From: Russula earlei | Lineage: Eukaryota; Basidiomycota; Agaricomycetes; Russulales; Russulaceae | Reading direction: 5' to 3' | NCBI GenBank assembly: GCA_025769875.1 | Contig: JAGFNK010000077.1 | Span: forward strand, 87,787-151,786 | Length of the DNA: 64,000 nucleotides | In this document: positions 13,501 through 25,018 of the stretch, in pieces | How positions within the stretch are numbered: the first letter of the stretch is position 1 | How the letters are laid out: each line of letters starts with the position of its first letter | The notes under the pieces: generated by a model | Told to the model about the DNA's origin: nothing | The model's input: only the letters and a program-made list of their open reading frames with translations | Databases searched by the model: none | Made by a program: the position numbers and the translations under genes

Positions 13501-14315
13501 AGCCAACCTTGGGAAGTCTGTAGAATCTATGGCTTCCGAGTACGCCAAGTACATAACGGAAGCCGCGGGACTAAGGGCCTGTCCTTCTTGGCGGTTGGAA
13601 CCTACTTCCTTCTGAAACTCATTGCTAACCTTTTGTACGTCGCAGGGTGGTCCTTCGGTGGTATCATCGCATTCGAAGTTGCACGTCATTTGTTGAAGTT
13701 GGATGTCGTTGTGAAGGGTGTTGTGCTTATTGATTCACCCAGTCCGCTTAATCACGTGCCGCTTTCTGACGCCTTGGTTGACTCGATTGTGAAGCTTAAT
13801 CGTCACTCGGTTCCCGGTATTAGCCTACTGGTCAAGCGACAGTTCCAAATGAATTCACGAATACTCCTTGATTATGATCCAAGGGAGGGCGGTGGACCAT
13901 ATCCGCGGCTAGTGTTTCTCTCCTCCTGCGAAAACTACAACCCCGGCAGTGGCTTAGAGGTCCCTAGTTGGCTCTCGAGTAGTGCTGACCGCCGCTCTGC
14001 GGCTGCAGAATGGGAGGCTATAGCAGGCAATCTAATCAAATGCATTGATATTCCAGGGCATCATTTCCAAGTGTTTCATAGTCCTTTTCGTACGTATCTG
14101 TTTGGTTTTCCTCACAACGCCGTGGGATGCTGAGATTAAATAGATCTCTTCCACTTCCTCTGCGATCATTGAAGCCTGTTCTCTTTTGGATGATGCTGCA
14201 GATCACGGAGGCATTTACTCGCAAACTTGATAGATATGCTTGTCTTTGGTATATCCGAACATCGTCCCTGAGTCAAGGACCTTTCCCGACGTCCCTATGG
14301 GTAACTGCAATGTAG
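7589..14315 (+). CDS. non-reducing polyketide synthase, SAT-KS-AT-PT-ACP-TE, with several frame breaks
   Basis: An iterative type I enzyme expected to build an aromatic polyketide from acyl/malonyl-CoA. It starts [14 protein letters not shown] with a SAT domain whose motif is GFSSG (residues ~132-136). KS has DTACSSS (Cys codon ~9418), HGTGT and NIGHLE. AT has [10 protein letters not shown], and GHSLGEY is restored by splicing at 10824-10877. PT has [13 protein letters not shown] (His) and [11 protein letters not shown] (Asp). ACP has GLLGLDS (Ser codon 13128-13130). TE has GWSFGG (Ser codon ~13651) and GHHFQVF. Clear introns: 8228-8278, 8906-8960, 9289-9337, 9523-9575, 10824-10877. Single-base frame breaks interrupt conserved sequence near 10593, 12083, 13131, 13515 and 13573. 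The start of the ACP (~13024-13040) also needs a frame change and holds an in-frame TGA. The last exon after ~14202 is tentative. The domain order resembles basidiomycete orsellinic-acid-type synthases, but the product cannot be read from this. Confidence 0.9.
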
Positions 14316-16140
14316 ACACAATTCCAATTGCTTTTACCTATCTTGGATCACAGACAAATGATGAGCGAGGATCAATAATCCAATCCGCATGTGAGACGAA
14401 TTCACTCACGTTTCATCGCCAGTTTTTTTTTTTTTTGTGATAATTAGATTGATCAAGACTAACGAGGGCTATCACATGTGATCACAAGACCTGCCAAACA
14501 CGAGGTGGTCAGTCAAAGCTACTTTTCATCTGGATCTCACCATCAGGGATCAGGCACCAAGACAACCAGGTGCGGATATGGCGCACGAAACGCATCGCCC
14601 CGATTTATAACGTCACTGAACGAGAAACCCGTTTTCACCCGTATACTTTGGATCAGACCGGGACATCGTAAGAAGCTCAACTGAGGAACAGCGAATCCCG
14701 GTGGTCTGGCAGTACGAGGATGACGACGGTCAGTACAGCATTTCTTCGTGTGACCACATCATGGTTGCCCACCCCAACAAAAAGTCGCCCCGAAATCAGG
14801 ACCCCGTTGTTCAGCGGACCCCTATCTCATATCTTATCATCGATTGTCGGTAATTAAATAATCGCCGTATGCACGTGCTTTCCCTTTGGGGCGCATTTTT
14901 CGGCAAACTTCATGGTAGAAAAAGAAAAGTATTATCAGGACGACGACGCGGCTGACAATGTTACATCCCGTAGATGGCAGTGACGTCTTTGTTGAGTGAA
15001 GTGGCAGCTCACCTACGCCAAATGCCATTGCATATGGAGTGGTTGTGGCTGACACTGCCAACGGCGATAACGGCCGCATATAATCGGTCCCGGAAGAAGC
15101 TAACATCATTGGGTCAACTGAGCGTGTAAATATGATGCGATCAAAAAAGGCATGTAACCTCACCTTAGTTCGTGGTCACTCTTCATGTGCGCTGCGTTAT
15201 TGTCGTAGTTTCAATGAAAGCTATGAAAGCTGACCGTCATCACAGCCGAGTTGTCGTGATCGTAGAGTCGGAAGAGTCGTTGCCGTGATTGACATCAAAA
15301 TCGTGCAGGTTTGCAACGTGTTTTATTAAGCCTGGGGTCTAAGTTCAGACTCAACTTTACTACTACTAGGACGTCGAGAGCTGATTCGGTCTGGTGGTTT
15401 CTAACGCGTCTGCACTCATATGTTCTTTTAGCGAATAAGAGTCGCGTTCGATGTGCTACGTCAAGCGCTTGGCTCAACTGACTAACTGATCTCACTGGAC
15501 TCTGGGCGCTTGACGGCGTCCGAATTGCCAGTGGCGCATCAAGAAACAAACTAGGTTATACTTTGTGCTACTCTTTCCATAGGACGAAAGTTTTCGCTAA
15601 CACTTGCTCGCTTATCATCTGACATTCTCATGACAGAGCAGTAATTGTACTAGGTGTAAAGAAGATAGGTGGTGCCCTATTTCAACAAAATAGAGCCTGA
15701 CACCTGCTACCCAAGGAAAAATTGACTCCGATCATCCAGCCGTGATGTGGGTGCGCTCGCCCACACCGGGCAATACGACAGAAGGCGATAGTTTTCACAC
15801 AAATGCGGGAATCGCGATGGGATCGATCAGCCAAGGGAGGTCACACTGGAACTGCGATCGGACGAGTTATCATCAGCCAACACATAGGCTATGCCAACAC
15901 TATTTCGCAAAATTACTGATGTACGATAAGAATCTAATGGCGTTTGTCTGCTGAACGACTGCGGGCGTAAGCGTGCGCGGATGACCGACCAGGAGGGCCT
16001 ATTACTAGTGGAGCGACCTTATTTACCCCGCCCCGCGACCACCAGTTGGCGTCGGTTTCTTTCTATATTTTCCACTTTCAATTCTCTCTCTCTCCTGTCC
16101 CTCAAATTTCTCTGCCAGTAACAGTTAAAGTTGCTCGAAT
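14316..16140. other. intergenic, nothing recognised
   Basis: About 1.8 kb between the PKS and the permease. Only short ORFs of up to about 110 codons are present, with no recognisable domain. The right end is pyrimidine-rich (CTCTCTCTCTCCTG near 16084) and is a likely promoter or 5' leader for the permease. Confidence 0.5.
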
Positions 16141-19100
16141 ATGGGGGTTAAGGACTTCCAGTTATCCGACAAGTCATCCAGTGATGGTGCCTCAGGAGCC
16201 TCAGCGAAATTTTACAATGCGGACCTCGACAAAGTTCAAAGGAAACTTAGCGGCTTCCACGTTCAGATGTACGTTATGCTTCATGTTCTGTCTAACCTCT
16301 TTAATTATCTTCAAACCAGGTTCGCTGTATGTGTTCCGCCCCTCCCGAGCCCAGAGAAACTCATGTCATGTATCTTACCAGATTGCTGGTGTTATTGGAA
16401 CGGGACTTTTCTTAGGCTTAGGCCAGTTACTCTCAACGACAGGGCCCTTGGGTGTACTTCTGGTCTTCTCGCTTGTCGGAAGCGTCGCGTTCGCGTTCGT
16501 ATCATCTAGCGTCCCCGATTCGCACCCTGACTTCAAGCGGTGTACCTTGCAGCTCGATAGTGTCTGTAACGGAAATGACTATCTTTGCTCCAATATCTGG
16601 ATCATTTTCCCATTACGGTGCGTCGAAGATTGTCCCAAACAAGCTTGTCAGATTCACGTCGGGCGTTTCAGCTGGTCGTTGGGTAGATCCGGCGCTGGGC
16701 TTTGCCGTGAGTTTCAATCCTGAGGTCACGAGTTGATCTGACTCGTTTGAATTGGGTCCAGGTCGGTTGGGTAAGACGTGTTCGTGCTTCTCTAGCACCT
16801 AAAGTACTAATTCTAGCCCTCCCCAACTCCAAGAACTACTTCTATGTACGCCTCTGTCTCTTTTCCTCAGGCTTTCGTGTTCAGACAATTGTAGACCTGT
16901 GCAATCACCCTTCCCGCGGAAATTACTGCCTCAGCTGCGTTGATAACTTACTGGGACCATGATGTTCGGTGTTACCTCTTGGCATGCCTCCTAACCTAAC
17001 CTTTGTTTGCAGTCAAGCCATGTCCCAATATATGTCGCGATCTTTATCGTTGCCGCTTACACTGGCAACATTTTGGGACCAAGGTCAGTTCTGCTCGCCT
17101 CGCATCAACGCCTTCTACAGCTTATAAGCCAATCTCCGTGAACCAGGTTTTTTGGCCATAGTAGGTTTCCTAGGCATACACTTTCCATGAACACCTTGGC
17201 TCATTGGATGCAGCTGAAGTTGTCTTTGCCACCTTGAAATGTATGTACCCTCGCTCTGTTAAATCCCGTCTGCTCTAATTTCGCAGTGATGCTTGTCATT
17301 GGCTTGGTGTGTACCCTTTACATGTGCACACTGATTTTCCTTGAGCCTTCATTCCTGACAGATCATTGGTGGGCTTGTCATTAGCTTGGGCGGAGGTCCC
17401 GATCACACACGGTCCGTTTCGGTTCACTTCGATAGTTGTAATCTTACCAACTGATTGTCAATAGTCATGGATTTCAAGTGAGGCGACTGTTCTCTAACCG
17501 TTCTCCCACATTGGCTCAACTCACTTGTAGTACTGGGTACACCCAGGCCCCCTTGTCTCTTGTAAGTCTAATTTAGTGACGTTGAACAACGGTAGCCGAC
17601 ATCTTTCATATAGCCCTTGAGCCTGGGGCGCTTGGCCGTTTCTTGGGCCTTCTTCTTGGAATAATATACGCTGCATTCGCAATGTGTGGAATAGAAATCC
17701 TCACGCTGTCAGTAATTGGCTCCTGTTCGTCTAACCGTGATATCTAACTTCGTCCTCGACTAGCGCTGCTGCGGAGACGCGCAGTCCACGGAAATGCCTG
17801 GCCAATTGCATGCGTACTGTGTTCTTTCGCATCTTCATCTGCTATGTAGGCGTTGTTCATACTCCCCGTTTCATTCCTTGAATCTGGTGTAGATCCTCAC
17901 TGGTTTGGTTGTTGGGATGCTCATCCCATCCAACTGACCCGGAGCTTTTCAAGTCCGTCATGTCGTCGTCCGAATCAACTTCTTCTCACTGACGCCACCC
18001 AGAAAAACGGGCAATGCAGGCCAATCGCCTTTCGTGCTTGTCTTTAATCGCGCAGGCGTGAAAAGTGAGCGCCGACTCCATTTCACCGTTCAATATTTCA
18101 ATGTTTTATCTATTCAGCTTTGCCTCACATTGTGAACGCGGTGGTGCTGACGAGCGCCTTCTCATCTGCAAACGGGATGTTGTACTCAGCATCGAGGTTA
18201 CTGTTTGCCCTTGGTGTACAAGGACAAGCTCCGAGAATTGTCACGACGGTATCTCGTGATGGAGTGCCTTACGTTGCTATTACCATAAGTGTACACCGAA
18301 TTTTTGTGTGCATGGAATGTCTTGTACTTATCTTGTCCCTGCTAGGGCCTCTTCTCTTTCCTCGCCTTCCTGAACACAAGTAACGGCTTGGGGAAGGTGT
18401 TCCAGTAAGTGCTTAGCCGCTCAGAGAAGAACATGATGGGTTGACCCCACCTTAGTTGGTTCCTCAATCTAAGTGAGTTTCCCTTACAAACACGGTTGAT
18501 AGCGATGGCTGAGCATGACCGTTAGGCGCGGTTGGTGGCCTCATCAAGTGCGAGCATGTTGTTGTCTTGTTGCTGGCTCCCATTGACGCCCGTTATCTAG
18601 TTGGCTAATGATTGGCATCACCTATCTTCGATACTGTGGGTTTTTTTTTAAACTTGTCCTACCCAGGAAACGATATCTTTCCCAGATTATGGGCTAAAAG
18701 CCCAGGGTGGAGAGAGAAGTGGTTATTATGTCGGCTATCGGTCTATATTCCAGCCCTATGCTGGGATGTACGTGGTCTTTTGGTATGTGATATTCTATAA
18801 TCTTGTATTGTTAGTGAACCTCTTTGCAGGACGGTCATTTTCATTCTTGTCAGCGGCATATCCGTATTTTGGCATTTCAACGTTACTGACTTTCTTGCGG
18901 CATGTGAGGACAACGACCTGTTGCCCGATCGCACATTTTGGACTAATTTCTCCACCCTCTAAGACATTGATATCCTGATCTTTGCCATGTTGTACATTGG
19001 CTGGAAGGTCGTTGGACGGACAAAGATCGTGCGCATTCATTTAATTGTTAGGTCTGCCTATCCGACGCAGCCTGATTTCTGCTCTCAGGTCCCCTTGTTG

Positions 19101-19239
19101 CAGATGGATTTCGAGACTGTACGTCAAACATCTTGTTTCCCATTCCCATCTGCCCTTCTGACAAGTGACAAAAACTTCGCAGGGGATCCCATCCTTTGAG
19201 GAGACAGAAGGGACGGAACCATCGGGTTATCACAAGTAA
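16141..19239 (+). CDS. amino-acid permease (APC/AAP family), many exons
   Basis: A plasma-membrane amino-acid/proton symporter of the fungal AAP/YAT type with about 12 membrane segments, cut into more than ten short exons. The N-terminus begins MGVKDFQLSDK and leads to KVQRKLSGFHVQM. Conserved blocks follow in order: IAGVIGTGLFLG, TLPAEITASAALITYW (16.9 kb), VPIYVAIFIVAAYTGNILG (17.03 kb), IIGGLVISLGGGPDHTR (17.36 kb), AFAMCGIEILTL, AAAETRSPRKCLANCMRTVF, SPFVLVFNRAGVK, LPHIVNAVVLTSAFSS, GLFSFLAFLNTSNGLGKVFQ and IDILIFAMLYIGWKVVGRTK. It ends GIPSFEETEGTEPSGYHK with the stop at 19237. An apparently extra T at 17935 breaks the frame in IPSN-DPELF. The splice after the first exon is not resolved. 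Substrate is not predictable; transport for secondary metabolism is only a positional guess. Confidence 0.85.
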
Positions 19240-19927
19240 TGAGAAGAATTTGATCATTCCTGTACAATAGTAGCTTCTTGGGCGCGGGTCGTTCCACAAA
19301 CTGTCGCAGTGTTTTGCTGGTCTTAGTTAATATATCTATCATTATAATAAAAGCTCACGCAGCGCTCATGGTTTAAGATCCACCAGTCTGTTATTTCGAT
19401 ATAACGAATCAGCCCTACCATGTCCATGCACCCTTCAGATTTCAACTCAGCACACGCGAAATGGGGTGTTAGTAACGTAACTAGGTAAGGATAAGAAGGA
19501 AAGGCAAATCACCATCGCCGGTCACCGTCCCGTCGTACCGGAGGGGAAGGGGGGAACCGTTCATATTGAGATGAGTTTACTGTAAATCCATTCTTTACCA
19601 CGTCGGCAAAGCGAATCCTCGAAAGGGGAGGAAACGACATTGGTTGGCCTTTCCGAGTCCCTCGATCGCTACCAATCTGACAACTTCTAGACCTTGTATT
19701 GACGAGGCAATATAATGGGAGAATCCTCTCTGCAGGCACGTCGACATCAATTATGTCGTCACTTAAGGGGGAGGCACGCATGAGAATTAGGCGCGTCCTC
19801 GTCCCGAACTAAATGCATATGTTCCTGCATCAGGACAACCCAGGGATCTGCAAATGACTTGTTCTTGTTCCTTGTGCGCGAGAATCTCCTGGACGAGAAA
19901 ACAAAGCATTATATGTACGACCCAGAC
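19240..19927. other. convergent intergenic, nothing recognised
   Basis: About 690 bp between the permease stop and the stop of the minus-strand peroxin gene. The 90-codon minus ORF at 19509-19781 shows no domain and no splice partners. It probably holds both 3' untranslated regions. Confidence 0.45.
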
Positions 19928-21497
19928 CTATGACGTGGCAGAGACAGCAGGGTTCAAGTAGATTCGCCTGACCCACCGCCTTCTCCGCGTTATTTGAGCT
20001 TTCCCCTCGCCCTTTGGCAAAGCGTGCGGCTCAAGCCATGCGTCATTTGTATACACCCATCCCGCTGGGTGTCACGAAAGCATGAACGAACTGGTTTATT
20101 GACGACGGGGAAGAAAAAAAAAAGAAAGCTCACAATTATCCGCACCGACTTCGCACCACTTGGCTTCAATGTCGGCCCGCCAGTCTTCGGTCTCAACAAA
20201 CGCCCAACCAGGCTCGAGCAGGAACGTGAGATTGCTGCTGTTACCGTGTGAGCAGACCGCGCGACGGGCACAAAGAAAGGCGACTACAGACCTCACAACG
20301 TCACTGCCGCCGCCGCCATCCACTGTGACGGCACTGCAGCCATCCCGTCCACGCGTCCACGCGACGCGCTCACCCATTTTGAGGTTAGCCTTGCTCCACC
20401 CCACCCCTTCACCGCCTGGGGCCAAGCGTTCGTTCTCGAATAGTTCGACTTCGCGGAGCTCGCTTTGGAAGTGATGGTCCTTGAGCCTGTCGTCGTCGAT
20501 TAGGCGCGTGAGGCGCGCGCGCCAGCGGGGGAGCGGCAGCGCCTCAAGGAGTCGTGCGAGTGGTGCGTCTCGTACGAGAGGGTGGGAGAAGGCGAACGGG
20601 GTGAGGCCGCCTACGAGGAGCAATGGGCGAAGAGGAACCAGGTACAGGAGGGGGAGGGCGAGAAGCGTGCTCAACAGTATGATGGTGAAAATAAACGGCG
20701 TGTAGGGAGTGGCAAAGGTGAGATGGTGAACGTAAGGGACGACTGCGTCATGGACGTCGGCGCTGGACGGGATTCCGTCACTCGACCGGGATAGATTCGA
20801 GACATTGCCACGTACATCAGGCCCATGAGGTTTTGGATTCCTTGGATATTTCCCAGCCATTCAGCACTGCCTTCGCGGGCATGAGCGCGAGTTGGGGGCC
20901 GAATCTGTTCGGTAAGGGACAGTTCGCTTTCTGAGCTCTTGGATGGAGGATGTGCGACGATGATTATTGTGAGTGCGATGATGTTGGGGAGTAAGAGGAT
21001 GAGTCGTGGAAAATAGCCTACGCAATGGTCAGCTCGCAGTTCGCAGAGCACGAAGACGAACCTGGCTAACAGAGGAAGCTGTACGCAACCATCCACATCA
21101 TGGTGACCTTCCAACCTTTCCTCCAGGTCACAATTTCCTCTATTCTGTCTTGCAACCAAAAGACTGGGCCAATTCTACTGATGAATCTGCGGAAATTGAG
21201 TGTGGTCGTGGGGACTGAGAGGGGATCCCGGGTGGACAGCAGGTGAGGGACCCTCCGTGGGTGCTCACTCGAGGCATTTGCTGGGATCTGAAGGGATGAG
21301 GCAAGCAATAGACCCGGAAGATTTCCGAAAACATTGCGCGTTGGAGTGCTGCCTTGAGACGAGGGAAGTGCTGGATCATCTGTAGTCTTCGACGCTGGCG
21401 GAAGTGAAGTGTGGACTTCTGCATCTAGACGATTTTTCACCTCGGGTGGCACGAGGGTTGCACACGCCGGGATATCGACGTAGTCAAAGATTGCCAT
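19928..21497 (-). CDS. peroxisomal membrane peroxin with DysF domain (Pex23/24/28/30 family)
   Basis: An integral membrane protein of the family controlling peroxisome size and number and ER-peroxisome contacts. From MAIFDYVDIPACATL, the N-terminal peroxin domain shows RRFISRIGPVFWLQDRIEEI and WRKGWKVTMMWMVAYSFLCY, followed by YFPRLILLLPNIIALTIII. A second hydrophobic block (FIFTIILLSTLLALPLLYLV) precedes the DysF halves: ELREVELFENER...GWSKANLKMGERVAWTRGRDG, and PGWAFVETEDWRADIEAKW. The last exon reads WVYTNDAW and ends TRRRRWVRR before TAG at 19928-19930. Introns with clean phase lie near 21052-21103 (GTTAGC...GTAG) and 20800-20854. The acceptor of the last intron near 20070 does not keep phase as read, so it is unresolved or carries another indel. 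It is transcribed divergently from the next gene with a gap of about 130 bp. Confidence 0.85.
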
Positions 21498-21627
21498 TAG
21501 ATCGAATGAGGGATGGGCCAGATGGCACTACAGTATATCTTGTCGTTGTTGGTGTGAGTTGCGTGTTGGGGTCGATTCAAGCGCCGTTCAAGTCAAAAGT
21601 CGAACGTTGTTCCTCTCCTCTACGAGC

Positions 21628-22807
21628 ATGTCCTCAGAGTTGGCCTCTGTCGAACTGTCTTCTCCTCTCACAGGTCGCCTCAATGACCTCCTCGATCGCC
21701 TCGGCCTTCCCTTCGTATTAGACACACCGTTGGACCTCACCCCATCCTTGCTTCTCGCTATACTCGAGTCCCTCCTCCAATCCCGTCTCCCCATATCGTC
21801 CTCCGTCCGCGAGTCATGCAGCGACACGGCAAAGGTACAGGCCATGAAAATATTTCTCGGCATACTTGAGACAGACGTCCTCAACGAAGATATCGGTGTC
21901 AGTGATATCGATCCTCGACGTCTTGCCGCAGGTGAATGGGAAGAAGTCGTCTTCATAGCCAAACTACTTTGCTGGCTCGGGAAGCAGATGGGCTTACTCC
22001 CGTCCAAACACACCTCCTCTACAAAATCTCTAAAAAGACCAACCTCAACAGCGGGCTCCAGCACCGGAAGCACAGCGTCTATCCCCGGGCTTCCGGGAAA
22101 GGCATCGCCTTCAACGCGATCAACCGCGACAAGTAGTATCAACAGTTCCTTGTCATTTGAAAGGGGGTACCAAGATTCCGACACCACGGTGCAGTCCGTG
22201 CATAGTGATGTCACGGAAACACGGCAACCGAGAGATGAACGTTTCTTATCTGCAGCGGAACACAGACGTCGACCTCAATGTATCCACGAAATAGAAGATC
22301 CCTCGTTCCTCGCTCAAGGGGATGATGAAGACCTCTTGCGTGCCGAATATATGTCACTTAGTCGTGACACGGACGACGAGGACGATGCATACTGCAACTG
22401 TTCCCAAGATGAGCGCGCCTATGCGACCTTCGATTCGAGAGACCGTTCTTCAGGTGAGGTTCGCTATGATGGCTATATCCAGGAAGTGGATGCTGGCCTG
22501 GAATTACGCACATTCGAGGCCCGCAAAGCGACTGAGAGATTTCTGGCATACTCTACTCCAGAAAAGGTGAGGGAAAGGACACAACCGTTGGTTGCAGGTT
22601 TCTAGTCAAATCGTGACTAACCAAGCAACTTGTTCCCAGTCTGGGATGCCCTCCATACCACGGTACCCTACCGAAAGTCGACCGATTACTCGACACGCTA
22701 CCCCCAGTCATCATACGCTTGCATTACTAGACGAGCGTGCAAAGTTGCTCTCTAAACTTGCCAACTTGGATCTCAACATCGCTAGTGCGTTTTCAGGCAG
22801 GAGCTGA
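21628..22807 (+). CDS. hypothetical protein with CH-like N-terminus (possible spindle-pole/CEP95-like)
   Basis: Starts most likely at MSSELASVEL (21628); an upstream in-frame start at 21559 would add 23 residues and is less likely. Residues 1-140 form a helical domain (LNDLLDRLGLPF, LLLAILESLLQSRLP, IFLGILETDVLNEDIGVSD, EVVFIAKLLCWLGKQMGLLP). This resembles the calponin-homology-like N-terminal domain of CEP95/spindle-pole proteins (DUF5745-type). That comparison is from memory and uncertain. The rest is Ser/Thr-rich and acidic. A phase-0 intron (GTTGCAG...CCCAG, about 22590-22639) joins a last exon with ALLDERAKLLSKLANLDLNIASAF, a short coiled coil, ending at 22807. A microtubule-organising role is inference only. 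Confidence 0.6.
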
Positions 22808-23136
22808 ATAGAGTTTAACTCTCTGGTAGGACAGATTTGAACACGTGTCCGAAAAAAATGTTTCTGACCCTTTCGGCTATTGTTTTCATGCAAAGTCCCT
22901 GGTCATTGTGTGAAACACCACGGTAGGAGCGCTCGTCCGGTAATTGTTCAAGCGGTCGGCCCGATCCACCCATCAATTAGCGGTATATGCAGTGCACTAA
23001 GACCCGGCAGTAGAAACAGGCGCCCCTGTTTGTGCTCATGTAAACAGGCGATGATCCTCAAATACCCTTCCAAGTCGGAACCCCCTGTCGCCCAGATGAA
23101 TCTTGTTTCGCTCTCTTTTGTTGGCTCCGAACTATA
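22808..23136. other. intergenic, nothing recognised
   Basis: About 330 bp between two plus-strand genes. It holds no ORF with a recognisable domain. The left half probably carries the terminator and 3' end of the upstream gene and the right half the promoter of the RING-finger gene. Confidence 0.4.
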
Positions 23137-23280
23137 ATGTCATCCAACCGGTTCCGTGATCACTCCGGCCCGCTATCCGTCTCGTCTTACCTCCAAAGGG
23201 CAGTGCCGGCTGGAGCACCACTCTTTAGCAGCTACCTTAGACATCTTTTGTCTCCTTCCCCCATCACAGTCCCGCAGGAA

Positions 23281-24342
23281 AATGAACCAGATACCACTCT
23301 CCTCATCGCCCCCACCAATCTTACAGGTATTCACGAGCGCATGCCCTGTCGGTGCCACCCAATCTTACTCTTCGCTCCCTTTATTCTCAGGCATCCCCCC
23401 TCTCTTCACCAACGCAGCTCACTCGGCGGCTCCCACGTTCGCGCTCCAGAACGCACTTGAGCTCCCGCGCATCCCTCGAGAGTATCATCGAAGAGCCTTC
23501 CGCCGATGGTCCTGAATCCACCCCAACTCCTGCGACCTCCATTCCCATGCCCGACTCGCCACGCGAACAAGAACGCACGCGAGTGACGGTGACACGTCCT
23601 CAGAGTTGGAATGGCAAGAAAGGGATTTCAACGGGCCGAGGCATGCGTGATGTCTGCGGTATATGGTGCGTAGGGCTGGTACAATTTCCCCAGTTCGCAT
23701 ATTGACACCCTTACTCGGCACAGCTTTGAGGCGGCTGTGAAACCCAACAAATCTCGGTGCTGTGGACAGCTGTTCTGTTTTCAACACTTGTCAGATGTGA
23801 GTCTACGTACACTGTTATCTGCGGACTATGCCTGAGACATGATGCAGTGGTTGTCAGCGACCGGCTCGGATGGGCGCTGTCCTACTTGCCGTGTGCCTCT
23901 ATCACTCGAAACGGATACCATTTCCCTCCACTCTCCCGCGAAGCCCAAGAAACCTGTTGTCAGTTTCTCACCGGCTACGCTGCCGCCAAGTCGGAAATCC
24001 AGCACTAGCGCATGGTCCCGCCGATTTGTGCTTCCACGTCACTCTCCAGACTCGAGCTCGAGTTCAAGTCAAGAACATGACTCGGATGCAGGATCATCCT
24101 CGACATCGGACAGCGAGGATGGCACCGTCCTAAAGCGCAGCCGTGCACCCTCTGTCCAACCGAAATACGAGTCTATGTCAGACATGATGTCTGACCTCGT
24201 GCCCTTGCGCGAGTTCGGTTCCCTTCTAAGTATAGTTGGCTTGTGCGCTCGTCATTGGCACACTCCTTTCATGAACGGAATATTGGTGGCGGTGGCGTGG
24301 ACACCCCTAGAACCCTACAGGCCATGTGTGATGCAATATTAA
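23281..24342 (+). CDS. RING-finger protein (putative E3 ubiquitin ligase)
   Basis: The RING is assembled over two introns. DVCGIC is split at 23669 (donor GTGCGT, acceptor CACAG), then FEAAVKPNKSRCCGQLFCFQHLSDW, then an intron (about 23800-23847), then LSATGSDGRCPTCR. The Cys/His spacing, CxxC, CC...C..H and CPTC, fits a zinc-binding RING. The N-terminal part (ASPLSSPTQLTRRLPRSRSRTH, ESIIEEPSADGPESTP) and C-terminal part (HSPDSSSSSSQEHDSDAGSSST) are Ser-rich and disordered. A start at MNQIPLSSSPP (23281) splices in phase to exon 2. An alternative start at 23137 (MSSNRFRDHSGP) encodes plausible protein but joins out of phase. The final exon may contain one more intron after EFGSLL, leaving a short tail KPYRPCVMQY. 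A substrate-recognition role is inferred only from the RING. Confidence 0.65.
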
Positions 24343-25018
24343 TTCACCGAGGCTGTATCCAGTACAATGTTCCCTGTATCCATGCCTGCGTTTCAGTGTA
24401 CTTTCTCCCCTTCCAGGTATGAGGCTTCAGTGCCTTGACCGTGGTATCGTACAGCCGTCTCAGAAATTTCCTCTTAGTTTTGTACGCCAGCGAATATCCA
24501 TACATGTACCTCATATATTTACGATGTGTAGATAGATATCTTATCAATCGTTGTGAGCAGAGGATGGCGCTTATTGTATTGCGTCCGGTGAATATAGATT
24601 ATTTTACTCCTGCCCACTCCAAGCCCCAACTCCAACTCCAACTAGCGTCACCAGCCCCGTTGGGCTTAGTCCCTTCTGCAATTTCATAGTTTACCGCGCC
24701 AATGAAATGTTGGACTCACACAACGGAGGCCCCGAATCGACTCGAAACTTGATGGTCACAAGGGTCGTCAATTAATCGCCCGAATACGAGCCCTTGAACG
24801 TATGTGCTCGTGTGTGGTGGCTCTCAATGCATCAACAGGCCAATTATGGCCGGGTACCATATCACCGGCGAGATAACGGTTATCTACCCGAAGTACAGGC
24901 GCTGGCTATCCAGTATTTGGAGAGAAAATATTTTTATCGGTTTTTTTATTATCAGGCTTCGAAAGGCCGTTGAGGGAGGCAGCCGCGGTTTTGTCTGTAC
25001 GATCATCGGTCTCGCTAA
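24343..25018. other. convergent intergenic, nothing recognised
   Basis: AT-rich 3' flanks of two convergent genes. A small tandem array of CCAACT units lies near 24625-24645. No domain-bearing ORF is seen. Confidence 0.4.

Noticed and set aside
18905..18965. In-frame TAA in the permease near TNFSTL
   Set aside because: The region is an intron (GTGAGG...TCTAAG); splicing gives AAYIDILIFAMLYIGWK.
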